Origin: Tetradesmus obliquus
Taxonomy: Eukaryota > Chlorophyta > Chlorophyceae > Sphaeropleales > Scenedesmaceae
Reading direction: 5' to 3'
NCBI GenBank assembly: GCA_030272155.1
Contig: CP126193.1
Coordinates: forward strand, 7,440,001 to 7,504,000
DNA: 64,000 bases
The notes beneath the pieces are model-generated. The model had not been told where the DNA came from, made no database searches, and saw only the letters and a list, made by a program, of their open reading frames with translations. This document shows, one piece after another, positions 21,542-34,240 of this stretch. Numbering within the stretch: the stretch's first letter is position 1; each line of letters starts with the position of its first letter. The position numbers and the translations under genes are program-made.

Positions 21542-22680
21542 GCTTCTATGCTCTGCAGATGGCATCATTGAAGCAAAGCGCGCAGGCTTCAAGTGCACAA
21601 GCTGCAGCACAGTTGTGTGGCAGCAGCCAGAGGACTTCCTGCGCGTCCAGGCATGGCCTGCATCTCTGAGCTCAAGTCACGTGCGGTGCGTGTGCGGTGA
21701 CGTCAAACTGCGTCTTACTCTGCCAGCAACTAGCCAGCAACCCCTGTTGGAAGTGTGTAGTAATGATATTCAACTGTATGTAATGGTATGTAGCATGTGC
21801 TGTAAGCCTGACATCTTTTTTACTTGCTGCATCATCAGCCTACCTCTCACCACAGTGGGCACATCTTTATCGGGTTGCTGTCTCTGCTGTTGCAACACAG
21901 GACTGTGGTGGATGTGGCACTGCTTCAGCTGTGGGACTCCATGCGGCTGTGCAACCCTACCATCTCATTGAGTGGCTTCCTGAAGGGCATCGTGGACGCC
22001 GTGGCCGTTCTGCACCCCACGCAAGTGCGTCTCTGGCACGCGCATCACCCTGCATGCTTGTTTTGCTTGCTGTGTGCGCCCGGCTGACCATTCTGATCGC
22101 CCTTGCATGCACCTTGCTGCTGTGCAGCCGCGTCGAGAGATCAACATGCGCACCTTCCGCCGCGCACATCGCGAGTACAAGTTCTGCCAGACGGACCTGC
22201 GGCTTGGTCTGCAGCTGCTGAACGACCTGGAGTGCCCAGCATGCAGTGACGGCATGGCTGGCGTGCATATCGACGCCAACATGAAGCTGTTCACCTGGCT
22301 GCGGCACAGGGAGCTGTGGCGGCAGCAGCACTACAGCGAGTTCTTTGCAGACGATGCAAGCGTGCAGCCGAGTCTGCAAGCCCTGGACTTGGCAATGGGC
22401 AGCACGGTGAGGATTGTGCTGCTGTGCCACATGCTGCCTTGCATCAATAGATAGAGGCTGCCCCACGTGAACTGTCGCAACATAACATGCGCCTGTAGCT
22501 GGTACGTTTAGTGAACAACATGTGCGTTGCAATGATTGGCTTGTTGGCTGCTGTTGTGACAGTGTGCAGTGTACAGATCAGCAGCGCCATAGCCTTGCAA
22601 CGTCTGAGCTGCCTACTGGGCTGTGCTGCCTGCAACCTTTACTTGAGCATGCGCAGCTCGCGTCCCAGACAACATCTGCA
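21542..22680 (+). repeat. Direct repeat R, left copy (unit 2)
   Basis: Contains transposase exons 4-6 at 21559-21685, 21901-22024 and 22128-22406, about 99% identical to the right copy at 32222-33362. Near its end it reads GCAGCTCGCG where right copies of units 1 and 2 read GCAGCGCCGCG, one base fewer. This shifts the frame into the following transposase exon. Confidence 0.92.
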
Positions 22681-23793
22681 ATGGCTTGTGGGCTGCGGCA
22701 TCTGATGGCCAGCAACGGCGGCAGGCTCAGCAGAAGATCACAGGGCGCTGTGTGGGTGAGTATGGCATGGCCCTGTTTTCCCTGCATGAACATGCAGCGC
22801 ACGGGCTGGAATGGCCCTTTTCTTCTGCTCTGGACATGCAGCGCACGGGCTGGCATGACTCTTATATGCTGCCCTTGTCGTCATTGCGGCCTTCCCTTTG
22901 GACAGTGCATTTGCCCTCACGTGATGACTTACTTCGTGTTGCGACTGCACTGCAGCAACCGATGCACGACATGGCGGGCCAATAGCAGCCGCCAACCTGA
23001 TTGGCAGTGGCGAGCGCTATGGCTATGCCTTCCACATCGCTGCCCATAACCTCATGACCAGTGGTCTGCAACAGCTGCACATTGACATCATGTGTCAGTG
23101 GGCGGCTTGGAGCGAGCGCGTCGTTGAAGCGCTGCAGCGATACCAACCTCCCACCAGCACGCAGCAGCAGCAACCTCTGCATCAGCAGGAGGAGCTGCAG
23201 CAGTTGCAGCAGCGCATACAAGAGCTGCGTGATCTGGTGTGCACCGGCAGCTGGGGTGCTGTGCGCAAGGCCTTGTCACACGCGCATGGCACGCTGCACT
23301 CGCAGGCTTGTCAGATGTTGTGGCAGCCTGGGTGGACCAGCGGCTGCGCCAAAACCCTGGGCGAGGAGTGCGAGCAGCTGTTTTCCCACCTGTCCAGGTT
23401 TTCTGGTACAACGCGGAACCAAAGCTCAGCAGGTGGGTGGGCTGCGCATCTGTGCAGCATTCCGCGGTCTGGTTGCCACATAATCAGGTTTTTGCTTGGC
23501 GCTAGCTGCCCTGGGTTGGCAGTTTACAAGTGCTGCCCGATGGGACTGTTGCTGCATCACATCTGATGTTGCTGCAGGCTCCTCAGATGCACTGACTGAG
23601 GCGGCACTGCACTTTGGCCGGCAGAAGCGAGCAAAGCAGTCTCTGCTGCTTGTCCAGCGCTACAAGAAGTTCAAGGAGCAGGAGACCAGGGCAGAGGCTG
23701 AGCGGCAGCTGGCCAGCCTTGAGCAGACACCGCCACAGGAAAGGGAGCAGCTTGTGCGGGACCTGCACGATGAGCTACGGGCCATGGCGCGAG
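22407..23793 (+). pseudogene. KDZ transposase, C-terminal half (unit 2)
   Basis: Continues the transposase beyond R. An exon near 22653 reads DNICNGLWAAASDGQQRR (the family's C..xW.AA region). The stretch 22740-22990 is hard to parse and probably degenerate. An exon from about 22990 to 23432 carries HIDIMCQWAAW, with the second catalytic Asp (23094-23096), then SHAHGTLHSQACQ, and GEECEQLFSHLSRFSGTTR, whose Glu fits the DDE triad. After an intron, 23578-23793 reads SSDALTEAALHFGRQKRAK and a charged, probably coiled-coil region (QERXQLVRDLHDEL type). The C-terminus is unresolved. Without exons 1-3 it cannot make a complete transposase. Confidence 0.85.
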
Positions 23794-23901
23794 GTGCGAC
23801 AACAATCGCTATTGTTCTGCTTCTTGGTGGTTCCGTACTTGCAGCTTGCAACAGCAACAGAACTGCAGGTGCCTGCAGCCGCATTTTGCATGCCTGCACT
23901 G

Positions 23902-23905
<4 letters not shown>

Positions 23906-23944
<39 letters not shown>
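23906..23944. repeat. (CTG)n microsatellite (unit 2)
   Basis: Pure CTG run, longer than its unit 3 equivalent by two triplets. Confidence 0.9.
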
Positions 23945-23945
<1 letters not shown>

Positions 23946-24942
23946 ACCGATCAAATTGGCCGCGCTGCCTGCAGCAGCGGCAGCAGCATGCTGAATATGG
24001 CGCTTCTTGGTTGTACTTGCAACTCCTTAGCTAACAGTAAACGTGCGGGGTCAGCCATGCAACCGTTGAGACAGGCAACTTCATATGCCTTGCAGTGACC
24101 CTGTTTGTATACTGAATGCCACAACTGATGCTACAGGCGCATTCGAGCACAATCGCCGTGTCTTAAGCCTAGAACCCTGGAGCTGGATCAACACATTGAG
24201 CCAGAGAGGGCCTTAATGGCCGCAGATGACATTGTAATATACCTATGACATGCAATCGAATCGTTGAGAAACAGCAGACACACAGTGGCGTGCACGTCCG
24301 CGCAGCAATGCCATAATATGACTTAAAGACAGCTGCGTTGGCCACGCCATACCTTCATGGACGCAAGCGGGCTTACACAAAGCTTTAAGTGCATTGTGAC
24401 AGTGCTTTGTGAAAGTGTGTGTGCATGATGGTGGCCTGATACTGTTGAGGTCACCTTGTAACTGCTGCTGCAGGCGCAGACACAGCTGCTGGCACAATCT
24501 GGCAAGGCTGCAGTGGCCCCTAACCTTGCTTTAAGTCCCCAGGGGCTATAAGGTTACTTAAAGGCCAGCTGCAGCCCCCTAGGGCCCCTGTGGCCCATAG
24601 TCAATTCTGGGCCTTGACTGTTGTACAAATATTCTACCACGGCGTCAATTGGCCCAGGTGAGATACAAAAAACCTACATGTTAAACCCTCAAATGCAATT
24701 GATCCCTGCCATGCACACTTGTCCTTAACAGGTGTCCATTTGTCCCATGAGCCCTAGTATCCAGTTGGCCCAATCAAGTCCATTGGGCCCAAGGGCCTGT
24801 TACAAACTGTCATATACCCTCTTCAAATACCAGCTGGCTCGCCGGTGTCCCTTGTGTATGTGGTGCACATCCTGTTGCTGATCAGCACTGCCCATGGCCC
24901 CACACATTGCCTCATGCCGCATTGAGTGGTGTGCTGCTGCAG

Positions 24943-26604
24943 GTGCTGCACAGCAGGTGCACATGTGTTCATAATCATTACTGGCATGGTTACATCAGCT
25001 TTGTGTTTGACTTCATCTCTGTGCTTGCTGCTGCAGGTGCTGCACAGCAGGTGCTTCCTGGATGCTTCCTCAGGCTGCCATGTGGCAGTGCCTGGCATAG
25101 ACATGGCCAACCACAGCAGCAGCGCAGCGAATGCAGCTGTGCAACTGCACCAGCAGCACTGCCCAGGCGCGGAGGAAGAGATTGGTTGCGGCCACAGACA
25201 AAGCCGCAGCAACATCTGGACTAGGAAGCAGTAAGAGCAGCAGCGGCAACAGCAGCTGCTTTCAGCTTGTTGCAGGTGGGTTGGCTCTTGACTGGCTGAT
25301 GCACTGCAGCGACCAGCTTGAAGTGAGCTGATATGATATATACAAGCATTGATGTCAGGGTACGGCTGCTGAAACAGAGTGCCTGGCATAGACATGGCTA
25401 ACCACAGCAGCACTGCAGGCAACGCGGCCGTGTGGCTGCACCAGCAGAGCAAAGAGGCTAGCGCGGCGCTTGAGGTGGTAAGGGATGACGCAGCAGCAGC
25501 TGCAGGGCTAGGAGGCAGCAGCAGCAGCAGCAGCTGCTTTCAGCTAGTTGCAGGTGGGTTTGCTGCCTAATGGTTGGAGTTGCCCAAAGCAGAGTTGCAA
25601 ACTTACGTAAAGTATGATGCTGTACAAGTAAAGGCTACACACATCAGCCAACTTCAGGGCATGCAGCACCCACCTTTGTGCCCTGCGCTGTGCTGCTGTC
25701 CTTGCCTTAATGAACCTTGCAACACTCATCGCCGTTTCCGACGCTAGGGTTTTACTTGCCTGCTGCTTCTGCTGCTGCTGTTTAATGTGCTGCCTCAGGG
25801 CCTGAAGGAGTTTCTGCTGGGGAGCAGGTCTGCATCAGCTATGGCAGCTGGCCAGCAGAGCCCTTCCTGCTGCTGTAGGGTTTTGCCCCTTCCCCAAACC
25901 CTGCTGATGCAGTGGTTGTCTGCAGCAGCTTGCAGGCCATGGCGGCGTGTTACTTTGACTATTTAAAAAGCAAGCTGACAGCTGGGGGCAATGGGCAGCA
26001 GCTGCTGCAGTGCGAGCAGCTGGGTGAGGCAGTGCAGCAGCAGCTGATTGCAGCAGGTAGCAGTAGTAGTAGTAGCAATGGGTTTGCAAACATGTCCGTT
26101 GATGCTGCTGGTGTTGATGGGCGGCTGAAAGTGGCCCTGAATGTGCTGCATGACGCCGCTGCATCTGCAGCAGCAGGCATGCTGCAGCGGCAAGCCAACA
26201 ACAGCAGCAGCACACAGCAGCCGCAAGCAGATGCAGTAGGCCAATCGCAGCATGCCTGTCTGGCATCATTGGTTCGACAGGTGCAGCAGTTGAGGCTTGG
26301 TGAGCTTCTGGTGTACAGGCTGGGTGAGCTGGCTGACAACCTACAGCAATCTACCAATGCATGTGCAGCAACAATAGAGCCTTCGCAGGCGCAGCAGCAG
26401 CAAGCCGGTGTCAGCAGCAGAAACGGCAAAAGCAGCAGCAGCAGCAGCAACACCAGCAGCAGCAGCAGCAGCAACAGCAGCAGGTACCAGCCATCTGCAG
26501 AGCACCTGCAGCTCATCCAGGCCTACTGCGCCAGCAAAGCAGCGCTGGCGCGGCAGCTTGCTGCAGGGTACCCGATCAGGATGTCTGGTGTGTTCTTGGG
26601 CTGA
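24943..26604 (+). pseudogene. SET-domain methyltransferase fragment (unit 2)
   Basis: Almost identical to the unit 1 copy. The in-frame stop is TAG at 25876-25878 and the open frame after it ends at 26602-26604. The shared stop means the lesion arose before the segmental duplication. Confidence 0.78.
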
Positions 26605-27624
26605 TGCAGGAGCGTGTGGTGCATCAGCATATGCCATTGCCATACAACTCACTGAGTGACTGACTCAGTGAGTCAGTGAGTTCTAAGGTCCAGGCCACAC
26701 ATCTGAGGGCACAAGCCAAGTGTCGCAGCGTTGTGCGTTTGGCAATTACCACGGCTAGGTCTTTACTGATAGCGTGCTTGCTGCCTGGAGGCTGGACCGG
26801 TTGGTAACCAAAGTCAGCAGTGTCAGCTGCTGCCTGTCGCACTTGGCGGCCAGAACTGCACTCATACAACTGCTGGGCAGTAGTTCAGCTGTGGAGGAGT
26901 ACAGGGCTTCACTCAAGCGTCAATAACGCGTCGCGTTTTTAGGTACTATCTAACTTTTCCAATGGAGAATAGCAGTGTCAGGCCGATCTGCCTAGCACTC
27001 ACAGGCAGATTTGGCACTGCTGGAGCAAGGTCTAGCCAAGTACTTCACATACCTGCCCCTGTCAGTCACCAAAACAGACCAAGAGGTCAATCAAAAGGTT
27101 ATCACATGGTTAACCATCGGTATAATCCACTCACAAGTCTCTCAAATGCAAAACTTGACTGTGCCATCCAGGGCGGGAGCAGCTGCCAGCTGTCACATCC
27201 ACTTTCAGTCCCTGCCATGCACAACAGTGGCTGCACAATGCAAAATGTGACACTATCTGCACAATGCACTCAGATAGGGCCCATCCACAGGCTGTAGCAG
27301 AGGGTAAGGACTATCCAAAGGACTACTTGCCCAAAAGTGCCCAAAAGTATGCATGGGCATCCAGTATTACATGAATTTATATGCAAAGTTGATCTCGTAA
27401 CAAAAAAAAAAGTTGATCTGTACTGTTGATTGACTGGCAGTTGACAAAAGCACAGTGGCAAGCCCAAAAGTGCCCAAAAGTGTTGGGCAAGTGTCTTGCC
27501 GTTCAGGCATAATAATTTTAGTCTTCTTGTAAGCCATACCTTAACGGCATCGGCAACCGCGCCCCGTAACGGAGCGGAAACTACGACTATTATTGCCTCT
27601 CTATTGGTGAGGGGTAGACGCCGT

Positions 27625-27969
27625 TCAGGCATGAGCTAAGGCGCCGCTTTTGTACAACAGCAGCACAACCATGCCACCCACGAGGACAAATATTATCACC
27701 ATCACCAACTCCTTAGGCTTTTCTGTGCCCCAACTGACAACTTGGGCCAGCAGCTGAACGAGCCACAACCAGGGCTGTTTCAGCTCCAGAGCTGTCACCG
27801 CAGCTCCCCAGACACCCCAAAACCCCAACCAGCCCCAAAAGGGGGCGGGTGTCAGAGCTGCCCAACCATGCTTCAGCACGGCAGTGATGAGCAGCACCAA
27901 GGTCACCAACACCACCAGCGAGGGTGGGACCCAGCGAAGTACAGGGAAGTCCCCTGCGCAACATGACAA
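27625..27969 (-). CDS. Possible small membrane ORF (unit 2)
   Basis: Identical in predicted protein to the unit 1 copy at 3715-4059; same reservations. Confidence 0.22.
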   Translation of the reverse strand: MSCCAGDFPVLRWVPPSLVVLVTLVLLITAVLKHGWAALTPAPFWGWLGFWGVWGAAVTALELKQPWLWLVQLLAQVVSWGTEKPKELVMVIIFVLVGGMVVLLLYKSGALAHA

Positions 27970-28789
27970 ACTGATTCTTCATAACTCACATGGGCTCATG
28001 CAACTGTCGTGTGCAAGATACTAATAGCGGTGGCAGCAGTGGCAACTTTACGGCAACAACAACCACACCAAACAACCTGCTGGCTATGTTGTTACAAGCA
28101 ACACCCACACCACAGCAAAACACCACAGCAACACAGAATGCACGTGGGGCCTGCATGTAACGGTATGCCTAATGACTGGGCAGTGGGTGTGGCCTTAATG
28201 AGCCTTGACATGCTCATGGTCACTGCCAAGAGCTCCTTTGGTCAACACACGCACTGCCGCACAGTACACGGCCATGATATCATCCATGGCAGTGCGCATC
28301 TTGGGCCCACCTGCAGGCAAGGCAGCAGGGGCATGCGAGAACACAGACGATTGCGGGAACAGGGGTGCATGTTGCAGGCACAACCGCATGACATGCAGGA
28401 GGGAGTCATGAAGGGTTCATGCACAGGGGCGGGAAACGCAGCACGAGGCACGCAGTGTGCTGCAGAGCTTCACACAGGAGCCGCCACACTGCAGCGGCGC
28501 AGCAAAAGCAAAGCACCGATGCAGAATGCACAGGGCATGCTGCATGCTGCCTATGTGGTACTCTTGCTACTGGAGCATGTTGTATAATCGCTGCTCCACA
28601 TGCAGTGGCTGCTCATGGCCGAAAGCCTTGCAAGAACTGTGTGGTTTTGGGCGGTAGTGCAGGGCTGCCAGGTACTTGGGCAGTGTTCAAGCATGCCTCG
28701 TGACACTGCTCCATGAGCGTGCTGTTATGAAGAATGTCCTGGCAAAGCACTGCTCACTCTAGACTGCGGAAGAATCATCGCTGAAGGAA

Positions 28790-28978
28790 TTACGCCCTAG
28801 CAAAGCGCTGCTTGGTGGGCACGCGCAGTGTGATAACCCAGCTTGCATAATCAATAGGTTTACACTCCATGCTGCTGTGGCAGCTCGGGCTGCAGAAAAC
28901 CTTCCCATGGGACCAGCACATAGTCTTGCAGAAGAGTTGGCAGCAACTGCTGGCATGCGCCACAGGCGGCCGCTGCAT
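28790..28978 (-). CDS. Possible Cys-rich exon of a minus-strand gene (unit 2)
   Basis: Same sequence as 4880-5068. Its relation to the coiled-coil exon at 30019-30208 is unresolved. Confidence 0.22.
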   Translation of the reverse strand: MQRPPVAHASSCCQLFCKTMCWSHGKVFCSPSCHSSMECKPIDYASWVITLRVPTKQRFARA

Positions 28979-30018
28979 GCTGACATACCACCAATGCTCA
29001 ACTCCAACGCTCACCTGGTGCTGTTGTGGTGAAGCAGGGCCGCCAAGGAATGGCAGTTGATGGCGCATGCACAGGAGCAAGGCAGGGCAGAGCAGGGCAG
29101 CACAGGTCAACATCAGTGGCGTATGCAATCAGCATTATGCATGCAGCATTCAGGAGTGCAGGACTGTAATGTGGCACTCTTGTGTTGTCTTTTGACAGCG
29201 CAGAGTGCACACAAAGATTGACCTGTGCAGAGTGTGTGTGGCACTGGTGCATGCTATGATTGGGAGTGCAGAGTGTTGTGGTTTTATGTTGCTGCAACAT
29301 AGCTGGCTGCAGCAAAAGCCTTCACATGGATCTGAAATGCAGTTGCCTCGCTGATTCTAATCGGTTACAGATAGCATGAGGGTAGCTACCATGCGCCAGG
29401 TGGTGCTGCATGTAGTGCTCTTAATAAACAGGACTGCTGGGGCATGGGCTTTAGCAGCTGCTTTACAAGCAACTGCAAGCAACGCTGGTTTGGCAGCCTT
29501 GCAAGTACATGCATGACTCACCTCCTCCTCCTCCTGCTGCTGCTGCTGCTGCTGCTGCGGGATGAGAGAAGAAGCCAGGTGGTAGCCATGAACAGCACAT
29601 GCAAGGACACGTGGGCAGGAGATCAGCAAATGGTCAAACAAAGAAGCTTGCAGCATGACAACACAGTGGCTAGCAGCGCACAGGAGCATGCAGGAGGGTG
29701 TTGCAGAGGTGGACAACAACACAAGATGTGCAATGTCGGTCAAGAAAGGGTGGGGTGGGAAAGCAAAGCGTGGAGGGGGCATACATTCCACACCGCAGCA
29801 TGCATCATCAACATGGACACAAGCAGGCATCGTGTGCATTGAGAGCTTGCATGCATGCAGCAAAGCACTTGCTACAGCACCATAGGAAAAACATAGCAAC
29901 ACCGGGTGCATGCAGTAGCACTGCTGACAGCTGGGGAATGCTGCTCTCCATGGTTGCTGCAAGCTTGCTTGATAAGCAGCTGATGTAGGTTGCCAGGAAA
30001 GCTGCGACCCAGCCGCAC

Positions 30019-30208
30019 CTGCCTGCTGCTGCATGAGCAGCACCAGCTGCTGCTGCAGTGCTGCCAGCTCCTGCCGCAGTGCTGTCAGCTGCTGCAGCAG
30101 CAGCAACTCCCGGTCTCCAGAAGCATCCTGCAGCTGCCGCTTCACAAGCTCAACCTCGGCCTCCTTGGCGACAATCTTCCGCTCTATTGCCTCGGGTGTT
30201 GTAGACAT
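30019..30208 (-). CDS. Coiled-coil first exon of minus-strand gene (unit 2)
   Basis: Same 63-codon exon as in unit 1. A small deletion near 29841 (GAAGGGCTT to GAGAGCTT) joins downstream frames into one 283-codon ORF. That ORF crosses probable introns, so I do not regard it as the real protein. Confidence 0.48.
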
Positions 30209-30980
30209 GTTCTCCCTGCAGCAAGCAGCAGCATATGGGGTGCATCTTCCTCAAATCCAACAAGTGATTCACGGCTCCTGCGATGTGGATAAGCTCAGCT
30301 TGTCTATGGATAAGCTCAGCTTTCTCGGACCTTGCGAGGGTCGCCTCCAAAGACAGTGCGCAGCTCTTCGGCCTCAATGATTCTTTCAACAATGCTTGCA
30401 AGCGCCTGCGAGCGTTTCGGATCGTTCCACGCAAGAATGCTCAATGTGCTTCTGTGCCGTGGCAGTGCGTTTGCAGACAGTGTCAATGTTTGTTTGTGCA
30501 ATTGGTTCAGATAGTGGCAAGAAAGTGAGTCTGTTGGTTGGATGGAGTTCGGGGTTTTTCGGACCCAAGGCACGAATGTGGCCAGAGACCTGCCTGCAAT
30601 TGAAAAATTGCTCAATGCCCTCTCAAATTGTTCGAAGTAACGCATTAATCATCGTTGGTTTCTGATCTCTGCAAGTGCAGTGTCATATTTCAAGACAAGA
30701 CGATTGTGTGCACTACTGGCTCAGTCGAACAATGGTAATTTCAACCAATATTCAGAATACGAATAATGGAAGTTCTTCGATTATTCGTCCGCAAAGAAGG
30801 AGTTGTCATCATATTTTCGCAGGCCCCTGCGCTGACAAATATGCAGCAGCACACCCACAAATGACACGGCCACTGCGACTGCGTAAATGCGTCTGAATGA
30901 AGCTTGTTGCCGTCACAACTGTTGAATGCTATGTTCCCTTTAGATGAGCTGACGATCCAGCAGTCTTATACAGAGCTCCA

Positions 30981-33362
30981 ATGCAAACACCACAGCAGCC
31001 AAATGAACAGCAGCAGAGGCGTCAGCAGCGTGCTGCACAGCCACAGCAGCAGCGCCAGCAGCATTCTACGCAGCTGCCTGATGGTCTGTATATGCAGCAG
31101 CAGCAGTACATGTATCAGGACTTTCAACAGCAGGTGTCTGCATACACCCAGCAGCACGCACGACCGCAGCAGCGCAAAAAAGCCCCGGTGTCAGGGAGCA
31201 GGCGCCAACGCTCAGATGCTGGTGTTCCCAGGGGCCCACGTGCAAAGCCTAATGCAGAAGACGCTCAGCAGCAAGCGTGGAGGATGGATGCTGAATTCAG
31301 GCTGCATATGCAGCAGCATACCAGCAGCAGGATGATCAGGAGGACAGCCAGCACTCAGCCCTGCCTGGGACATGCTGCAGCAGCAGCTGCAAGCGCTGCA
31401 CCAGCAACAGCTAACAGCACAGCAGGAATATGCAGCCGTGCACGCTGCTCAGGCAGGGCAGGGCCGACGATCAGACCATCAGCGGCGCACAGAAGAGAGC
31501 TATAAGCAGTACCGTGCAGCCGCTCCTGCGCTGGCATGCCGTGTGCTTGAGCAGCAGGCGGCGCCACCTGCCCACAGCAGCTGCAGTGTTTGCCAGCAGA
31601 CTGGTTGCACCGTACGGTACGATGCGCAGTGCTGCACAAACCAGAACCAACACGGGCGGCATAATGCATGAGTCATGCCTGACGCGGTGCGAACTGTTGC
31701 TTTTGCAGGTGCTTCACCTGCCACCCTGCAGCCGAATGCCATGTGCTGCTGTGTGACAGCTGTGACACGCAGCGTCATGCAGCAACCCACCTGCATGACA
31801 GGCAGCAGTATGTTGCTGCTGGGCACTGGCAAGACCTCCCCAGCGCCGACACCGCTGCTGGTGAGTGTTCGTGCGCAGCAAGCTCTCTCCTTGCTTTGTA
31901 ATCTGTAACAAGGCGGACATGACCAACTTCTTAGTTCGCGCTCCCGCAGGGTACTTCCCCTTCAAGCCCACCTCATGCACCGGCTGTGGACAGTCTGGCT
32001 GTTTTGAGGCTGAGCCGTGCGCGCTGCAGCCGCTGGATTACATCACGCGTGGTGAGGCACCGGCAACGCAGTACTGCACAGCACTAGTTCTGTCAGCATG
32101 CTCGAGTCGCATGTAGCACGTATTTGTGGACAACAAGGTCGGCATTGTCATGTGACCGTGTTGTGTTTCGGGCGATTGCTGTGCTGATAGCTTATCGTAG
32201 GCACCACAACACAAGCTTTTTGCTTCTATGCTCTGCAGATGGCATCATTGAAGCAAAGCGCGCAGGCCTCAAGTGCACAAGCTGCAGCACAGTTGTGTGG
32301 CAGCAGCCAGAGGACTTCCTGCGCGTCCAGGCATGGCCTGCATCTCTGAGCTCAAGTCACGTGCGGTGCGTGTGCGGTGACGTCAAACTGCGTCTTACTC
32401 TGCCAGCAACTAGCCAGCAACCCCTGTTGGAAGTGTGTGGTAATGATATTCAACTGTATGTAATGGTATGTAGCATGTGCTGTAAGCCTGACATCTTTTT
32501 TACTTGCTGCATCATCAGCCTACCTCTCACCACAGTGGGCACATCTTTATCAGGGTTGCTGTTTCTGCTGTTGCAACACAGGACTGTGGTGGATGTGGCA
32601 CTGCTTCAGCTGTGGGACTCCATGCGGCTGTGCAACCCTACCATCTCATTGAGTGGCTTCCTGAAGGGCATCATGGACGCCGTGGCCGTTCTGCACCCCA
32701 CGCAAGTGCGTCTCTGGCACGCGCATCACCCTGCATGCTTGTTTTGCTTGCTGTGTGCGCCCGGCTGACCATTCTGATCGCCCTTGCATGCACCTTTCTG
32801 CTGTGCAGCCGCGTCGAGAGATCAACATGCGCACCTTCCGCCGCGCACATCGCGAGTACAAGTTCTGCCAGACGGACCTGCGGCTTGGTCTGCAGCTGCT
32901 GAACGACCTGGAGTGCCCAGCATGCAGTGACGGCATGGCTGGCGTGCATATCGACGCCAACATGAAGCTGTTCACCTGGCTGCGGCACAGGGAGCTGTGG
33001 CGGCAGCAGCACTACAGCGAGTTCTTTGCAGACGATGCAAGCGTGCAGCCGAGTCTGCAAGCCCTGGACTTGGCAATGGGCAGCACGGTGAGGATTGTGC
33101 TGCTGTGCCACATGCTGCCTTGCATCAATAGATAGAGGCTGCCCCACGTGAACTGTCGCAACATAACATGCGCCTGTAGCTGGTACGTTTAGTGAACAAC
33201 ATGTGCGTTGCAATGATTGGCTTGTTGGCTGCTGTTGTGACAGTGTGCAGTGTACAGATCAGCAGCGCCATAGCCTTGCAACGTCTGAGCTGCCTACTGG
33301 GCTGTGCTGCCTGCAACCTTTACTTGAGCATGCGCAGCGCCGCGTCCCAGACAACATCTGCA
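30981..33362 (+). pseudogene. KDZ transposase, N-terminal half (unit 2)
   Basis: Exons equivalent to unit 1: Gln-rich leader from 30981, zinc-finger exon to 31616, then 31709-31860, 31950-32051, 32239-32365, 32582-32705 and 32809-33087. The first catalytic Asp is retained. The next exon start (RRVPDNIC, near 33339) runs straight into NOV sequence at 33363. Confidence 0.85.
32222..33362 (+). repeat. Direct repeat R, right copy (unit 2)
   Basis: Pairs with the left copy at 21542-22680. It keeps the CGCCGCG version, so its transposase frame is intact up to the NOV junction. Confidence 0.92.
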
Positions 33363-33391
33363 CTCCCTTGAAATTTGCTTCCCTGCGCCAG

Positions 33392-34240
33392 GTCACTGAC
33401 GCGCCCCAGGTGCACAGCAACGGCTTCCACGTCTGCTTTGACCTGGCGGCAGACGCCACACTGGGCTACATGCCGGCTTGCGACCGTTCTGGCGTCTGTG
33501 CTGCAACTTCTGCCATTCTGCTGCAACATCTCACCTACGGCACATCAACAGCCAGGCACTCTGCTGGCGTGTGCCTTATCTTGCTTTGCCAACTGACTGC
33601 TTCTGCGGCTTGCTTTGTTTTTGTGATTTTCTTTGCGCCAGGTCACCGACTCGCCCCAGGTGCACAGCAACGGCTTCCACGTCTGCTTTGACCTGGCGGC
33701 AGACGCCACACTGGGCTACATCCTGCCAACCTGGCTGGAGCCAGCTGATCGCACAGCAGCAGGTGAGCTGTGTGGTATGGTTCAGCAGCTACTACAACTG
33801 AATCATGTGGTCCTGCATGTTATCAATGGGTATGGTTAAACCTGGCGGCAGACGCCACGCTGGGCTACATACTGCGCACCTGGCTGGAGCCGGCGGAATG
33901 TGAGGCAGCAGGTGAGCTGTCTGGTGTGGTTCAGCAGCTACTGTATGTGACTAGTTTGGTCCTGAATGTTTCTAATAATACTGCTTCGACTTGGCGGCAG
34001 ACGCCACGCTGGGCTACATCCTGCCGACCTGGCTGGAGCCGTCTGACTGCGCGGCAGCAGGTGAGCTGTGTGGTATGGTGTGGTCCAGCAGCTACCTCCA
34101 TGAATTATCTGGCCCTTCATAGTATTAATGGGTATGGTTAAACCTGGCAGCAGACGCCACGCTGGGCTACATCCTGCCTACCTGGCTGGAGCACGCCGAC
34201 TGCGCGGCAGCCTGTGAGCATAACTCTGCTCTTTGGACTT
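33392..34240 (+). pseudogene. NOV exon 15 array (unit 2)
   Basis: Copy a begins at 33392, the usable copy b is 33642-33762, and three partial copies follow at about 150-bp spacing, as in unit 1. The unit ends at 34392 without the downstream NOV exons. Confidence 0.83.

Larger units (their letters stand above)
21542..33362 (+). mobile_element. Circularly permuted KDZ DNA transposon in NOV intron 14 (unit 2)
   Basis: Order: R (21542-22680), transposase C-terminal half (to 23793), about 7 kb containing the SET fragment and minus-strand ORFs, transposase N-terminal half (from 30981), R (32222-33362). R-to-R distance is 10,680 bp. A normal element would run N-half, R, C-half, so this is one period of a tandem or circular element cut within R. 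True terminal inverted repeats should lie inside the 7-kb stretch; I could not identify them. Confidence 0.85.
11995..33762 (+). pseudogene. NO VEIN (NOV)-like gene, unit 2, 3'-truncated and internally deleted
   Basis: Same gene as at 35904-64000, where the domains are described. Recognisable exons are 11995-13440, 13744-13905, 14258-14862, 15123-15327, 16020-16089, 16779-17885, 18012-18526, 18951-19463, 20092-20517, 21020-21220 and 33642-33762. Exon 5 and most of exon 6 are gone. The exon 6 remnant (about 15480-15607) has no acceptor, and reading through from exon 4 runs out of frame. A second deletion fuses exons 10 and 12 in frame and removes exon 11. The 12.4-kb intron after 21220 holds the KDZ insert. 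After exon 15 the unit ends at 34392, so the C-terminal half is missing. It can make at most a truncated N-terminal protein. Confidence 0.85.

Noticed and set aside
29357-30208. 283-codon minus-strand ORF in unit 2 as a single-exon protein
   Set aside because: It exists only because of a small indel in unit 2. Units 1 and 3 have it in two frames, and clear splice donors (GTGCGG, GTGAGT) lie within it.
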